DNA from: Paraburkholderia bannensis NBRC 103871 | GTDB lineage: Bacteria > Pseudomonadota > Gammaproteobacteria > Burkholderiales > Burkholderiaceae | Assembly: GCF_000685015.1 (NCBI RefSeq) | Contig: NZ_BAYA01000015.1 | Location: forward strand, 186,001-250,000 | Direction of reading: 5' to 3' | Length of the DNA: 64,000 nt | In this document: in pieces, positions 16,850-26,613 of the stretch | How the letters are laid out: each line of letters opens with the position of its first letter | Position numbering within the stretch: the stretch's first letter is position 1 | The notes under the pieces: generated by a model | The model's database searches: none | The model's input: the letters and a program-made list of their open reading frames with translations, nothing else | Told to the model about the DNA's origin: nothing | Program-made: the position numbers and the translations under genes

Positions 16850-19357
16850 TTAACGGCCACGCGTCACCACGCCATCCAGCACGCGCCCGACCGCTTCGAC
16901 ATACTGTTCCTTGCCGAAGCGCTCACGCGCGACCACCAGGCCGTTACGCGCCAGCCGCTCGCGCAGTGCTTCGTCGTCGTGCAGCGTAGCAATCGTGCCT
17001 GCCAGCGCCAGCGCGTCACCGGGCGTGCACAGCAGGCCACTCTTGCCGTGCTCGACGATCTCCTTCACGCCGCCATCGCGCGAGGCCACCACGGGCCGCT
17101 GCGCAAGCATGCCTTCGACCACGACACGGCCAAACGGCTCTGGCGTGATCGACGTATGGGCGATCACGTCCATCGCGCGCATGCAGGCCGCAATGTCATG
17201 ACGGAAACCGAGAAAGTGAACACGATCCTGCAATTCGTGCTTGACGACGAAATCGCGCAACTCTTGCGCGTACTCGTCCTCGCCGAACAACGCCGAACCG
17301 ACGAATACGGCATGCGCGCGCGGTTCGTGCAGCAACGCTTCGAGCAGCACATGCTGCCCCTTCCAGCGCGCGAGGCGGCTAAATGCGCCCACCAGAAACG
17401 CCCGCTGCGGCAGACCAATCTGTGCGCGCAACTGCTCCTTCGGCACGCGCGCAAGCGCGCGGAACGGCGATTCATCCACGCCGTTGTGCACGACGTCGAT
17501 ACGGTCGGCATTGAATTTCGTCAGGTCAGCAAACACCTGCGCCGACGCATGCGAATTTGCGATCACGTGAGCCAGGCCGAGCTTCGCGCAGCCCTTGATG
17601 ATCGCGCGCTGCACGCGCCCGAAATGCTCGTCGCTGACGATGTCGCGCAAATGCCAGACCACCGGCTTGCGCGCGAGCTTGCCGGCCAGCACGCCAATCA
17701 CCATGGCGCGTTGCGTGTTGGCATAGAGCACGTCGGCGCCGCGCGCACGGCGGCGCGTTTCGCGCACCAGTGCGGCCACGCCTGCGATCACGCCAAGCTT
17801 CGGCACCGCGCCGCCGTCGCGGCGCACATTGCGCAGCGCGCCCGAATCGACCACGTCCACGCGCGCGCCCGCTGCGTCCAGCGCTTCGCGGAACGGCCCG
17901 TCGTTGAACAGCAGCACTTCGATGCGCGCACGCAAGCCCTTCACGACTTCGAGCAGCGACAGTTCCGCGCCGCCCAGCACGCCGCTTTGGTCGATCGCCA
18001 GCACGCGCGGCGCGCTTTCCAGCGCAGCGGCGTCGATATCGTCCTGCTGGCGCTGTGGATCGCGATACGCGGGGCCAGCGGCGGCAATCGCGGGCACCGC
18101 ACGCGCAACGCGTGCAAAGAACTGCTCGCGGAAATGCGCCGATGAAAAGCGCTCGGCATTCTCGCGACAATCCTCGGCGCGAAAACGTTTGGGATCGCGC
18201 TCGAAAGCGTCGACCGCAGCGATGATCGCGTCCGCGCGCTGCTCCTCGAAGAACAGGCCCGTGGGACGCGAACCCGTATCGCGCACGGTTTCGAGCGCGC
18301 CGCCCTTGCCATACGCAATCACGGGCGTGCCGCAGGCCTGGGCTTCGACCACCGAAATGCCGAAGTCCTCTTCCGCCGCAAAGACAAATGCCTTTGCGCG
18401 GCGCATACGGTCGTGCAGCACCGAGAACGGCTGGTAGCCCATTACCTCGACATTCGGGCCGGCTTTCGCACGCACCTTCTGCATGTCCGGGCCATCGCCA
18501 ATCACGACGAGGCGCTTGTCCGGCATACGCGCGAACGCTTCGACGATCAGGTCGATCTTCTTGTACGGCACGAGCCGCGAAGCGGTCAGATAGAAGTCTT
18601 CCTTGTGCGTTTCCAGTTCGAACGAATCGACGTCGACGGGCGGATACACCACGTCCGCATCGCGCTGATAGACCTTGTGGATGCGTCGCGCGATGAATTC
18701 GGAATTCGCCACGAACTGGTCGACCGAATTGGCCGTGCGCACGTCCCAGTTGCGGATGTAATGAAGAATCAGCCGTGCGAGCATTGATTTCGGCCCGCGC
18801 GTCAGTTTCGACTCCTGCAGATATTGATGCTGGAGATCCCACGCATAGCGGATCGGCGAATGCACATAGCTGATGTGGTATTGATCCGGCCCGGTCAGCA
18901 CGCCCTTGGCGACGGCGTGCGAGCTGGAAATCACCACGTCGTAGCCCGAGACGTCGAGCTGCTCGATGGCCAGCGGCATGAAGGGCAGATACGCGCGATA
19001 GCGCGTGCGCGCCTTCGGCAGCCGCTGGATGAACGAGGTCGTCGCGCGCTTGCCGCGCAGGAAGCCGCGGTCTTTGTCATCGACGAAATCGACCACCGAG
19101 AACAGATCCGCGTCCGGGAAGCAGTCGATGATCTGCTCCAGCACGCGCTCGGCGCCCGCATAGGTGACGAGCCAGTCGTGCACGATGGCCACGCGCGGGC
19201 CACGTTTTGCGTCGCGCGCTCCATCGGGCGTGTGGGTGCTCGTGGTGGTGTTCACGGCACGCAGCTCGCCGCGCGCGGTGGACAGATTATCGCGCCGTTG
19301 CAGCGGCACGGCGGCGCGTCCGGACGGCGCCGCTTCGTCGATCAGTTCGTGACTCAT
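16850..19357 (-). CDS. bceR: Two-domain glycosyltransferase (GT4-GT4 fusion, BceR-like)
   Basis: Cytoplasmic glycosyltransferase of 835 residues with two GT4 modules. Module 1 (about residues 55-440) begins VAIVHDWLVTYAGAERVLEQ and has AEEDFGISVVEAQACGTPVI. Module 2 (about 475-835) begins LAIDQSGVLGGAELSLLEV and has HTSITPEPFGRVVVEGM. Each carries its own donor-site E-x7-E-like motif, so it can add two sugars or the same sugar twice. Its ATG overlaps the flippase stop (ATGA), showing coupling. Length is about twice a single GT4 enzyme, as known for BceR in cepacian clusters. Linkages and donors are not deducible. Confidence 0.88.
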   Translation of the reverse strand: MSHELIDEAAPSGRAAVPLQRRDNLSTARGELRAVNTTTSTHTPDGARDAKRGPRVAIVHDWLVTYAGAERVLEQIIDCFPDADLFSVVDFVDDKDRGFLRGKRATTSFIQRLPKARTRYRAYLPFMPLAIEQLDVSGYDVVISSSHAVAKGVLTGPDQYHISYVHSPIRYAWDLQHQYLQESKLTRGPKSMLARLILHYIRNWDVRTANSVDQFVANSEFIARRIHKVYQRDADVVYPPVDVDSFELETHKEDFYLTASRLVPYKKIDLIVEAFARMPDKRLVVIGDGPDMQKVRAKAGPNVEVMGYQPFSVLHDRMRRAKAFVFAAEEDFGISVVEAQACGTPVIAYGKGGALETVRDTGSRPTGLFFEEQRADAIIAAVDAFERDPKRFRAEDCRENAERFSSAHFREQFFARVARAVPAIAAAGPAYRDPQRQQDDIDAAALESAPRVLAIDQSGVLGGAELSLLEVVKGLRARIEVLLFNDGPFREALDAAGARVDVVDSGALRNVRRDGGAVPKLGVIAGVAALVRETRRRARGADVLYANTQRAMVIGVLAGKLARKPVVWHLRDIVSDEHFGRVQRAIIKGCAKLGLAHVIANSHASAQVFADLTKFNADRIDVVHNGVDESPFRALARVPKEQLRAQIGLPQRAFLVGAFSRLARWKGQHVLLEALLHEPRAHAVFVGSALFGEDEYAQELRDFVVKHELQDRVHFLGFRHDIAACMRAMDVIAHTSITPEPFGRVVVEGMLAQRPVVASRDGGVKEIVEHGKSGLLCTPGDALALAGTIATLHDDEALRERLARNGLVVARERFGKEQYVEAVGRVLDGVVTRGR

Positions 19358-20820
19358 GCGCTTTTCCGTGAATTTAGTCGAAACAGGAGGGAACGGACAT
19401 AACCACGCAACACCGGCGTGGTTGCCACCGACCAGACGCAGTTGGCAAGGGCCAGCACGACGCCCGCACCGATCGCATACAGCGCGTCCGGCAGCCACCA
19501 CGCGATTGCAAGCGCGGCAGCCAGGAAACTCAGGTGTGCAAACATATCGACGACAATCGCGCGGCTATGAATGCGCGAAAGCCACAGCAAAACTACGTAG
19601 TCGAACAGCGAGCGGAACAACACCGCAGCCGCCGCGCCGGGCAGGCCGAAGCGGTCGATGCCGAGCCACAACAGCCCAGCGAACAGCGGCAACTCGATGA
19701 GCCCCACGCGCGCGGCGGCGGCGGGATTGTTCTGCGACTGGATCAGGATGCGCGTGACGCCGGCCTGACCGATCAACCAGACGGCGACGATCAGGAAGCG
19801 CCCCACCGGCGCGCCATGTTCGGCGATCACCGGGCCCACCCACACGCGCAGGAACGGCTCCAGCACGACGATTGCGCCGATGGCGACCGGCGTGAACACG
19901 GCGTTGAGGAACTGCAGCGACTGCGCGGCGATCTCGTCCGCGTGCTCGCGACGCAAGGCGGACAGACGCGGAAACAGCGTGCGCACCAGTGCGTTGGGCA
20001 CCATGTTCAGGCGCGTCACGAGGTTCTGCGGCACCGTGTAATAGGTCACGAAACGCGCGCCCAGACCCGCGCCCAGCATCATGCGGTCGAGCGAATCGGC
20101 CACCATCGTCGTGATGCTCGCGACCAGCATCCAGCCGCCGAAGTTGAACAGCGCCTTCGAGGTATCGAAGCGCGGCCCGCGAATCTTCCGGATGCCGAGC
20201 ACCCGCAACGCCGAGCGGCCCAGCAGCAGGCCCGCGAAAAGACGCGCGAGCACGGCGGCGGCCAGCACCGTTTGCAGGTTCGGCGCAATTGCCCACGCAG
20301 CGGCCAGCGGCAGCAACTGGAACAGGAAGGTGCCAAGCGTCTGGTTGGTGTTGTAAATGCCGAATCGCTCCGCGCCGTTGATCGCGCCCGCGAACACCCA
20401 CGACACGTTGGCGATGGGAATGGCGACCGCGAGCCACGGCAGCGCGAGATAGACCTCATGGCGCAACTCGGGCGTGACGTGCGTGAAATACGCCGTATAC
20501 AAGGCGCCGCCCGTGTAGATCAGCAGGCCGCCGATTGCACCGGTCGTGAAGTTGAGCCAGAACGCGCTCCAGAACACGCGCTCGCAGGCCTCGGTGTCTT
20601 TCGATGCGTAGGCCTTCGAAATATGGTTCTGCGCGGCCATGCTCATGCCCAGATCGAGCACGCTGAAATAGCCGATCAGCGTCCAGACCAGTGCGATCAC
20701 GCCATAGCGTTCGACGCCAAGCATCTTGATGTACGTCGGCACCGTGACCAGCGATACAAATGTCGGCAGCACGAGCCCGACAAGATTGATCCCGACGTTG
20801 CGTAATAAGCCTTTATCCAT
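19354..20820 (-). CDS. bceQ: Polysaccharide repeat-unit flippase, Wzx type (BceQ-like)
   Basis: Inner-membrane protein of 488 residues with about 12-14 hydrophobic segments, of the MOP/Wzx superfamily that moves undecaprenyl-linked repeat units to the periplasm. The N-terminus MDKGLLRNVGINLVGLVLPT and the segment YGVIALVWTLIGYFSVLDLG are typical. AGGA lies upstream of ATG 20820. Its stop overlaps the start of the double glycosyltransferase. The propeller-protein gene precedes it by 24 bases, so all three form one leftward operon. Confidence 0.9.
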   Translation of the reverse strand: MDKGLLRNVGINLVGLVLPTFVSLVTVPTYIKMLGVERYGVIALVWTLIGYFSVLDLGMSMAAQNHISKAYASKDTEACERVFWSAFWLNFTTGAIGGLLIYTGGALYTAYFTHVTPELRHEVYLALPWLAVAIPIANVSWVFAGAINGAERFGIYNTNQTLGTFLFQLLPLAAAWAIAPNLQTVLAAAVLARLFAGLLLGRSALRVLGIRKIRGPRFDTSKALFNFGGWMLVASITTMVADSLDRMMLGAGLGARFVTYYTVPQNLVTRLNMVPNALVRTLFPRLSALRREHADEIAAQSLQFLNAVFTPVAIGAIVVLEPFLRVWVGPVIAEHGAPVGRFLIVAVWLIGQAGVTRILIQSQNNPAAAARVGLIELPLFAGLLWLGIDRFGLPGAAAAVLFRSLFDYVVLLWLSRIHSRAIVVDMFAHLSFLAAALAIAWWLPDALYAIGAGVVLALANCVWSVATTPVLRGYVRSLLFRLNSRKSA

Positions 20821-20844
20821 GCGGTTTCCTGTAGCGTGCGGGCC

Positions 20845-23055
20845 TTAAGCCGGCTTCCAGCGGTACATGAGCACCTTGCCGCGTGCGTCTTCCTCGACGA
20901 AGATCAGGTATTCGCCGTTGGGCTGGCGATGCGCGGTAATGCCGAACGGCACGTCCACCCAGCCCGAGGTATTGCCCACTTCCGCGCCGGGGCCGAACGT
21001 GCCGGTCTCCTTCGCGGAATCCTTGTCGTAGACGTGGACGCCGCCTGCGGGCTCCACGACGAAGATGTAGCGTCCTTCCACGGTCAGACCGGCGGGCGTG
21101 ACCGGCGGCTTCGCCTTCGGATCCCAGGGCAGGCGCAGCATGTAGCGCTGCTCCGGATGGCCGCTCGCCCACTTGTCGTAACGCACCAGCACACGGCCCG
21201 CCTCTTTCCAGAAGCCCGGATCGTGCGGCGCATCGGCCGTATAGCCCGTCACGTAGAGCGTGTCGGTTTCCGGCTCGTAGATCGCGCGATGCACCTCGGT
21301 GAAGGGCGCGGGAATGTCGTATTTGTCCAGCTTGTCGTAGCTGTAGACCGGATTGCCCTTTGCATCGAGCCCGCCGAAGCGCCAGCGCCAGATACCTTTT
21401 TCATCGCGCGCGCGCCAGATATCTCCGCGCGTGTCGATCCACCAGCCCCAGCCGCCACCCAGCTTTTCGCGGCCCGGATTGCGCGTGAACTCGTCGCTGT
21501 CGAAAGCGCCGTTACCGTTGGTGTCGCGCCAGATCCAGTCGCCGCCAGGCGGTGCGTTAGGCACATGCATCACCGGGCGCTCGCGGCCCGCGAGGAAGCC
21601 CGAAGGAATCGCCACCTCGCCGTCGCGTTGGGCATCGAAGCGATAGATCTTGAGGTGATCGGCGTACATGTCCGTGAGGTACAGGAACGTATGGCCGTTC
21701 AACGAGCGCGCGGTCGGCAGTCCCGGCCACTGATCGGTATGGAAAACCGGGTCGTCCGGATACTTGAACCGGTTCGACAGGAATCCTGCGTATTTCCAGT
21801 CCTGGCCCGGCGGCTTCGACAGGTCGAGTTCGAAGCGCTTGTTACCGGTATAGACGCTGTTGGGGCGCGCCGGATCCATCCATGCGCCGTCCACGAACAG
21901 CAGGCCTTCGAGGTTCCACAGTCGCTTGCCCTCGGGCGTATAGCTTTCGAGCGTCGCGCCCAGGCCCGCGCCGATGGTGTCGTGACGCGGCCCGATGCCG
22001 TTGGTCGAAACGTAGATGTTGCCCTTCGCGTCCGCGCCCACGCCGGTCAGGCCGTTGAAGCGCCCCGGGCCGGGACGTCCCGCCACGCCCGAGAAAATGC
22101 CGCCGCGCTCGCCCAGCGTGCCGCTTTGCGTGTAGCCCTTGCCGCCGCGCGAGTAAATGAGGATCTGCTGACGCGGCCCGTTGTCCGCAACCAGGATGCG
22201 TTGCGAAGGATCGACCGCGAGATCGACGGCCACCGAATCCGTTGGCAACTCGAACGTTTCGCTCATCGGCTTGCCATCGGCGGAATAGTGCGCCACGCGC
22301 GGCGCGCGATCGGTCGCGGTGCCCGTGAGCACCCAGAGCGTGCCGTCGCCCGCAATCGCAATGCGGCCCGGCTCATGCACATCGAATTGCGACTTGCGCT
22401 GCATCGAGTTGGCGTCATAGACCTCGATGCGGTTCATCGCCGTGTTGCTCACATAGAGCAGCGCATCGGTCGCGGCAAGGCCGCCGATGCCCGGCTGCGT
22501 GCCTGTCGGCACATCGGCGATCTTGAGGAACGCGCCGGCAAGTTGCGCATGCGGATTGAGCGGCTGGGGCGACGCCTGGAAGGCTGCAGCGCGCTTGGGC
22601 TCATCAAGAGGCCTGCGCGTGATGCCGAACCACTGGCGGCCCTTGTCCGGCCATATGCCGCTGCCCACCAGGTGGCCCTTCTCGTTGCCCACGCCCACCG
22701 CCGCATACAGGAAGCGATGATTGACGGCCACGGCGTTGCCGCCCTGCCCGCCCCAACCGTGCGTACCCCCGGCAAAGCCGAGTGCCTTGCCGTCCTGGTA
22801 CGCGCTGATTTCGCCGCCGCTTTCGTCCCACGGCGCGTCCGTATAGACCTTGCCTTCCGGCGTGACGGCAATCGCGGTGACGTTAATCTGCATCCACGTC
22901 CCCTGACCGTAACCATAGGTGTTACCGATCCACGAGGACGTCACATTCAGTTGCGGCGCGGCAATCGTCTGCACCGATGAGGTACAGGCGAACGCGCTCA
23001 ACGCGGCAAGTGCCAGCGTCCTGCGCATGCGGCGGTCGGGAATCGGAAACGGCAA
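20845..23055 (-). CDS. Secreted beta-propeller (NHL/SMP-30-like) protein with EF-hand-type loop in the EPS cluster
   Basis: About 736 residues. An N-terminal export signal (MRRTLALAALSAFACTSS...) is followed by repeated NHL/SMP-30-like blades, e.g. VDLAVDPSQRILVADNGPRQ, GLTGVGADAKGNIYVSTNGI and GLTVEGRYIFVVEPAGGVHV. Near residue 510, RDTNGNGAFDSDEF matches a calcium-binding EF-hand loop. TTG at 23055 is chosen because GGAGG lies eight bases upstream; ATG 23028 is an alternative. It is the first gene of the flippase-glycosyltransferase operon. By position it corresponds to bceP, reported as a putative hydrolase, but I see no recognisable hydrolase active site. A periplasmic polymer-handling role is inferred. 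Confidence 0.72.
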   Translation of the reverse strand: MPFPIPDRRMRRTLALAALSAFACTSSVQTIAAPQLNVTSSWIGNTYGYGQGTWMQINVTAIAVTPEGKVYTDAPWDESGGEISAYQDGKALGFAGGTHGWGGQGGNAVAVNHRFLYAAVGVGNEKGHLVGSGIWPDKGRQWFGITRRPLDEPKRAAAFQASPQPLNPHAQLAGAFLKIADVPTGTQPGIGGLAATDALLYVSNTAMNRIEVYDANSMQRKSQFDVHEPGRIAIAGDGTLWVLTGTATDRAPRVAHYSADGKPMSETFELPTDSVAVDLAVDPSQRILVADNGPRQQILIYSRGGKGYTQSGTLGERGGIFSGVAGRPGPGRFNGLTGVGADAKGNIYVSTNGIGPRHDTIGAGLGATLESYTPEGKRLWNLEGLLFVDGAWMDPARPNSVYTGNKRFELDLSKPPGQDWKYAGFLSNRFKYPDDPVFHTDQWPGLPTARSLNGHTFLYLTDMYADHLKIYRFDAQRDGEVAIPSGFLAGRERPVMHVPNAPPGGDWIWRDTNGNGAFDSDEFTRNPGREKLGGGWGWWIDTRGDIWRARDEKGIWRWRFGGLDAKGNPVYSYDKLDKYDIPAPFTEVHRAIYEPETDTLYVTGYTADAPHDPGFWKEAGRVLVRYDKWASGHPEQRYMLRLPWDPKAKPPVTPAGLTVEGRYIFVVEPAGGVHVYDKDSAKETGTFGPGAEVGNTSGWVDVPFGITAHRQPNGEYLIFVEEDARGKVLMYRWKPA

Positions 23056-23438
23056 GGGCAATTCCTCCGTGGTGACGGCAATCTGGCTGGATCATGCCGT
23101 ACATTCCCGAAGAAAAATGACCCCACAAAATCCGAAAATAATTCAAAAAAATTCAATGATTTTTGATGTCTTTTGAACGACTTGCCGCTTAAATGCGAAA
23201 TAAATGGCGCAGCGCAGCAAGCGCCCGCCCCGCGCACGAAAGCGCCGCTTACAGTTGACCGTACAGAGGAAAGAATTTCCGGCCTGATTCTGTAAATCGC
23301 CGAATTTACCGAATCAAAATCCATTCGTTTTTCAAAATCACAGATCGATATATTTCGATTTTTTGACCGTGTTTTTGCCCATTAAATTCTTTCTAGAATC
23401 ATTCGGACTATGCATGCATGCAAACCACCGGATAGCCG
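23056..23438. promoter_or_regulatory. AT-rich divergent promoter region with 12-bp inverted repeat (23286-23315)
   Basis: This region lies between the leftward propeller operon and rightward bceO-N-M. It is strikingly AT-rich from 23100 to 23420. A 12-bp inverted repeat with one mismatch (GATTCTGTAAAT-CGCCGA-ATTTACCGAATC) lies at 23286-23315, an operator candidate. No gene is seen. Confidence 0.5.
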
Positions 23439-24545
23439 ATGACCGTCAACAGCCTCGCGAGCCCACAGCCGCAATACACGCAAGCCACGCAACACGCCCA
23501 CCGCATCGTCCAGCTCGACGGTATGCGGGCCATTGCGGTGCTTGCCGTATTCGCGCAGCACGCCTTGCGCGCGCCGCTATGGATGGGCGTCGACCTGTTC
23601 TTCGTGCTGAGCGGCTTCCTGATCACCGGCATCCTGATGGAGCGCAAGGCGCGCGGGCAGTCGTATTTCAGCTACTTTTACGCGCGCCGCGTGCGCCGCA
23701 TCCTGCCGCCGTACATCCTGCTGATGGTCGTGTCGTCGCTGCTGTTCGGCCTGGGTTGGGCGCGTTACTGGCCCTGGTATGCGTTCTTCGCGACCAATAT
23801 CGGCGATGCGCTGGGCCAGAGCGGCCATGACAGCCTGAATATCCTCTGGTCGCTCGCGGTCGAAGAGCAGTTCTATATCTTCTGGCCCTTCGTCGTGTTG
23901 TTGCTGCCGCAACGGCTGCTCGCCATCGTGGCGGCGTCGCTTATTTTTATCGTGCCCGTGCTGCGCGCCGTCGCGACGCCGTGGTTCGATACCTACTGGC
24001 CGATCTATTACCTCACGCCGTTCCGCATGGATCTGCTCGCGGCAGGCGCCCTGCTCGCCGTGATCGTGCGGCGCGACCGCAATGCGCTCGAACGTTTCAA
24101 GCTGCCCGCAGCGATCCTGTTCTTTGCCGCGCTCGCCGTGCTGGCCTGGCTGCATCTGCACTATCCGCGTTTTCGCGGCATGAATACGCCGCTGTCGAAT
24201 GCGCTGCTGTACAGCGTATCGCTCGTGCTTTGCACCTCGGCGGTGGTGTTCGCGCTGCAATCGAAGGGGCTGGTCAAGCGCCTGCTCTGCCATCCGGTGC
24301 TCGTCTATATCGGCACCATCAGCTACACGATTTACCTGATTCACCTCACGACTCTTTACGCGGTGTGGCCCCTCCACTACAGCCGCCCGGTGAGCGCCGC
24401 GATTGCGCTCGCCATCACGCTCGTCTATGCAAGCGCGAGCTGGCTCCTGTTCGAAAAACGCCTCACGCGCGGGCCCGCCCGTCGCGACGCCCTTGCCGCT
24501 GCCCCGCTACGCAGCGGCGTGAGCGCCACCAGCTCGCAGTCCTGA
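23439..24545 (+). CDS. bceO: Acyltransferase family 3 membrane protein (BceO-like)
   Basis: Second O-acyltransferase of the locus, 368 residues, with about ten membrane helices. Family motifs are QLDGMRAIAVLAVFAQHAL (His replaces the usual position after F-x-H spacing), GVDLFFVLSGFLITGILME, LWSLAVEEQFYIFWPFVVLL and ISYTIYLIHLTTLYA. It would acetylate sugars of the repeat in the periplasm or at the membrane. It is followed after 43 bases by the GDP-mannose dehydratase, forming bceO-N-M. Substrate sugar is unknown. Confidence 0.86.
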   Translation: MTVNSLASPQPQYTQATQHAHRIVQLDGMRAIAVLAVFAQHALRAPLWMGVDLFFVLSGFLITGILMERKARGQSYFSYFYARRVRRILPPYILLMVVSSLLFGLGWARYWPWYAFFATNIGDALGQSGHDSLNILWSLAVEEQFYIFWPFVVLLLPQRLLAIVAASLIFIVPVLRAVATPWFDTYWPIYYLTPFRMDLLAAGALLAVIVRRDRNALERFKLPAAILFFAALAVLAWLHLHYPRFRGMNTPLSNALLYSVSLVLCTSAVVFALQSKGLVKRLLCHPVLVYIGTISYTIYLIHLTTLYAVWPLHYSRPVSAAIALAITLVYASASWLLFEKRLTRGPARRDALAAAPLRSGVSATSSQS

Positions 24546-24588
24546 AAGACCGACTCCACTTCATGTTCGCTACTTCAAAGGCACACAT

Positions 24589-25632
24589 ATGAACGAACGA
24601 CGCAAAGCGATCATCACCGGCGTATCCGGCCAGGACGGCGCATACCTGACCAAGCTGCTGCTCGACAAGGGCTACCAGGTCGTGGGCACGTATCGGCGCA
24701 CCAGTTCGGTCAACTTCTGGCGCATGAACGAACTCGGCGTCACCGATCATCCGTCACTCGAACTCGTCGAACACGACCTGACCGACGCAGGCTCGACGAT
24801 CCGCCTGCTCGAACGCGCCCAGGCCACCGAGGTCTACAACCTCGCCGCCCAGAGCTTCGTGGGTGTGTCGTTCGACCAGCCCGTCACGACCGCCGAAGTC
24901 ACCGGCATCGGCGCGCTCAACCTGCTCGAAGCGATCCGCGTGATCAATCCGCGCATGCGCTACTACCAGGCTTCCACCTCCGAAATGTTCGGCAAGGTGC
25001 AAGCCGTCCCGCAACGCGAGGACACGCCGTTCTATCCGCGCAGCCCGTACGGCATCGCCAAGCTGTTCGCGCACTGGTCGACCATCAATTACCGCGAGTC
25101 CTACGATATCTTCGCGACCAGCGGCATTCTCTTCAATCACGAATCGCCGCTGCGTGGCCGTGAATTCGTGACGCGCAAGATTACCGACGCCGTCGCCAAG
25201 ATCAAGCTCGGCAAGCAGAACGTGCTGGAGCTCGGCAACCTGGACGCGAAGCGCGACTGGGGTTACGCTTCCGAATACGTCGAAGGCATGTGGCGCATGC
25301 TGCAAGCCAACGATCCGGATACCTATGTCCTCGCGACGGGCCGTACCGAAACCGTGCGCGATTTCGTGACGATGGCCTTCGCCGCCGCCGGTTACCAGCT
25401 CGAATGGTCGGGCCGCGCCGAACGCGAAACGGGCGTCGATATCTCGACGGGCCGCACGCTGGTGCGCGTGAGCCCGCGTTTTTACCGCCCCGCCGAAGTC
25501 GAGCTGCTGATCGGCAATGCCGACAAGGCGCGCAGCAAACTCGGCTGGGAACCGCAAACCACGCTTGAACAGCTCTGCCAGATGATGGTCACGGCAGATC
25601 TTGCTCGCAACGAACGACATGACACGTTCTGA
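24589..25632 (+). CDS. bceN: GDP-mannose 4,6-dehydratase (BceN)
   Basis: Cytoplasmic short-chain dehydrogenase of 347 residues that converts GDP-D-mannose to GDP-4-keto-6-deoxy-D-mannose, the first step to GDP-D-rhamnose. It shows the NADP fold ITGVSGQDGAYLTKLLL, the TSEMFG segment with catalytic Thr/Ser and Glu, and the YGIAK Tyr-Lys pair; GILFNHESPLRG is characteristic of this enzyme class. Its 3' end overlaps the following reductase gene by 14 bases. GDP-mannose comes from bceA at the far end of the locus. Confidence 0.93.
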   Translation: MNERRKAIITGVSGQDGAYLTKLLLDKGYQVVGTYRRTSSVNFWRMNELGVTDHPSLELVEHDLTDAGSTIRLLERAQATEVYNLAAQSFVGVSFDQPVTTAEVTGIGALNLLEAIRVINPRMRYYQASTSEMFGKVQAVPQREDTPFYPRSPYGIAKLFAHWSTINYRESYDIFATSGILFNHESPLRGREFVTRKITDAVAKIKLGKQNVLELGNLDAKRDWGYASEYVEGMWRMLQANDPDTYVLATGRTETVRDFVTMAFAAAGYQLEWSGRAERETGVDISTGRTLVRVSPRFYRPAEVELLIGNADKARSKLGWEPQTTLEQLCQMMVTADLARNERHDTF

Positions 25633-26581
25633 TTCTTCCAGCGCGGCCGCTGCGCCGCGCGCGCTCATCACGGGCGTGAACGGCTTCACGGGCCGCTACA
25701 TGGCGGCCCGCCTCGCGGCGGACGGCTACCGGGTCTGGGGCACCGTGCGCGCCGGCGAGGCCGAACGCGCTGGCGACCTGCCGGGTCACGCGACGCCGCT
25801 TGCCGCCGATCTGCTCGACCGCGAAGCGCTCGCGCACGCAATCGAAACCGTGCAGCCCGACGTGGTGGTGCATCTGGCAGCCGTTGCCAATGTCGCCGAT
25901 GGCGATGTGGCGCGCACCTATGTCGTCAACGTGGTGGGCACGCGCAACCTGCTGGACACGCTCGCGCATCAACGTCACGTGCCGCGTGCGGTGCTGATCG
26001 CCAGCAGCGCGAATGTCTATGGCAACGTCACGCCCGGCGTGATCGACGAAACCGTTGCGCCCCAACCCGCCAACGACTACGCGGTCAGCAAGCTCGCGAT
26101 GGAATACGTCGCGAAGCGCTGGAATGCGCAACTGCCGCTGGTGATCGCGCGTCCGTTCAATTACACGGGCGTGGGCCAGACCACCGACTTTCTGCTGCCC
26201 AAGATCGTCGAGCATTACGCACGTGGCGACCGGTCGATCTCGCTTGGCAACACCGATGTGAGCCGCGACTTTTCCGATGTGCGCGATGTCGTGGATGCCT
26301 ATGCCCGGCTTATCGACGTCGCGCCACGCGGCAAGACCGTGAACGTCTGTTCGGGCACGGGCTGGACGCTCGGCGAATTGCTGGCGACGCTGTCACGCAT
26401 CGCGGGTTATGCGATCGAAGTGAACGTCGATCCGCGTTTCGTGCGGGCCAACGAGGTGCGCCATCTGGTGGGATCGAATGCGAAGCTGCAGACGCTGATT
26501 GGCGAGAGCAAGCGCACGCCGATTGAAGCGACGCTGCGCTGGATGTATGAGGAAGCACGCTCGCGCCTGCGTCCTGCCTGA
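25619..26581 (+). CDS. bceM: GDP-6-deoxy-4-keto-D-mannose reductase (GDP-D-rhamnose synthesis, BceM-like)
   Basis: Cytoplasmic NAD(P)-dependent reductase of 320 residues that should reduce the BceN product to GDP-D-rhamnose. The nucleotide fold is LITGVNGFTGRYMAARLA; catalytic SSANVYG and YAVSKLAMEY follow, and RPFNYTGVGQTTDFLLPK matches Rmd-type reductases. Start ATG 25619 overlaps the bceN stop, so the pair is coupled; an in-frame upstream start at 25601 would only add six residues. A terminator follows within 60 bases. Confidence 0.88.
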   Translation: MTRSDSSSAAAAPRALITGVNGFTGRYMAARLAADGYRVWGTVRAGEAERAGDLPGHATPLAADLLDREALAHAIETVQPDVVVHLAAVANVADGDVARTYVVNVVGTRNLLDTLAHQRHVPRAVLIASSANVYGNVTPGVIDETVAPQPANDYAVSKLAMEYVAKRWNAQLPLVIARPFNYTGVGQTTDFLLPKIVEHYARGDRSISLGNTDVSRDFSDVRDVVDAYARLIDVAPRGKTVNVCSGTGWTLGELLATLSRIAGYAIEVNVDPRFVRANEVRHLVGSNAKLQTLIGESKRTPIEATLRWMYEEARSRLRPA

Positions 26582-26613
26582 CCTCGTTTTCCTGCCTGCT
26601 TGAATGGTTAAAG

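Noticed and set aside
20836..22980. 714-codon plus-strand frame opposite the propeller gene
   Set aside because: The reverse-strand product has a signal peptide and repeated blades; the plus-strand product has no domain and antisense-type composition.
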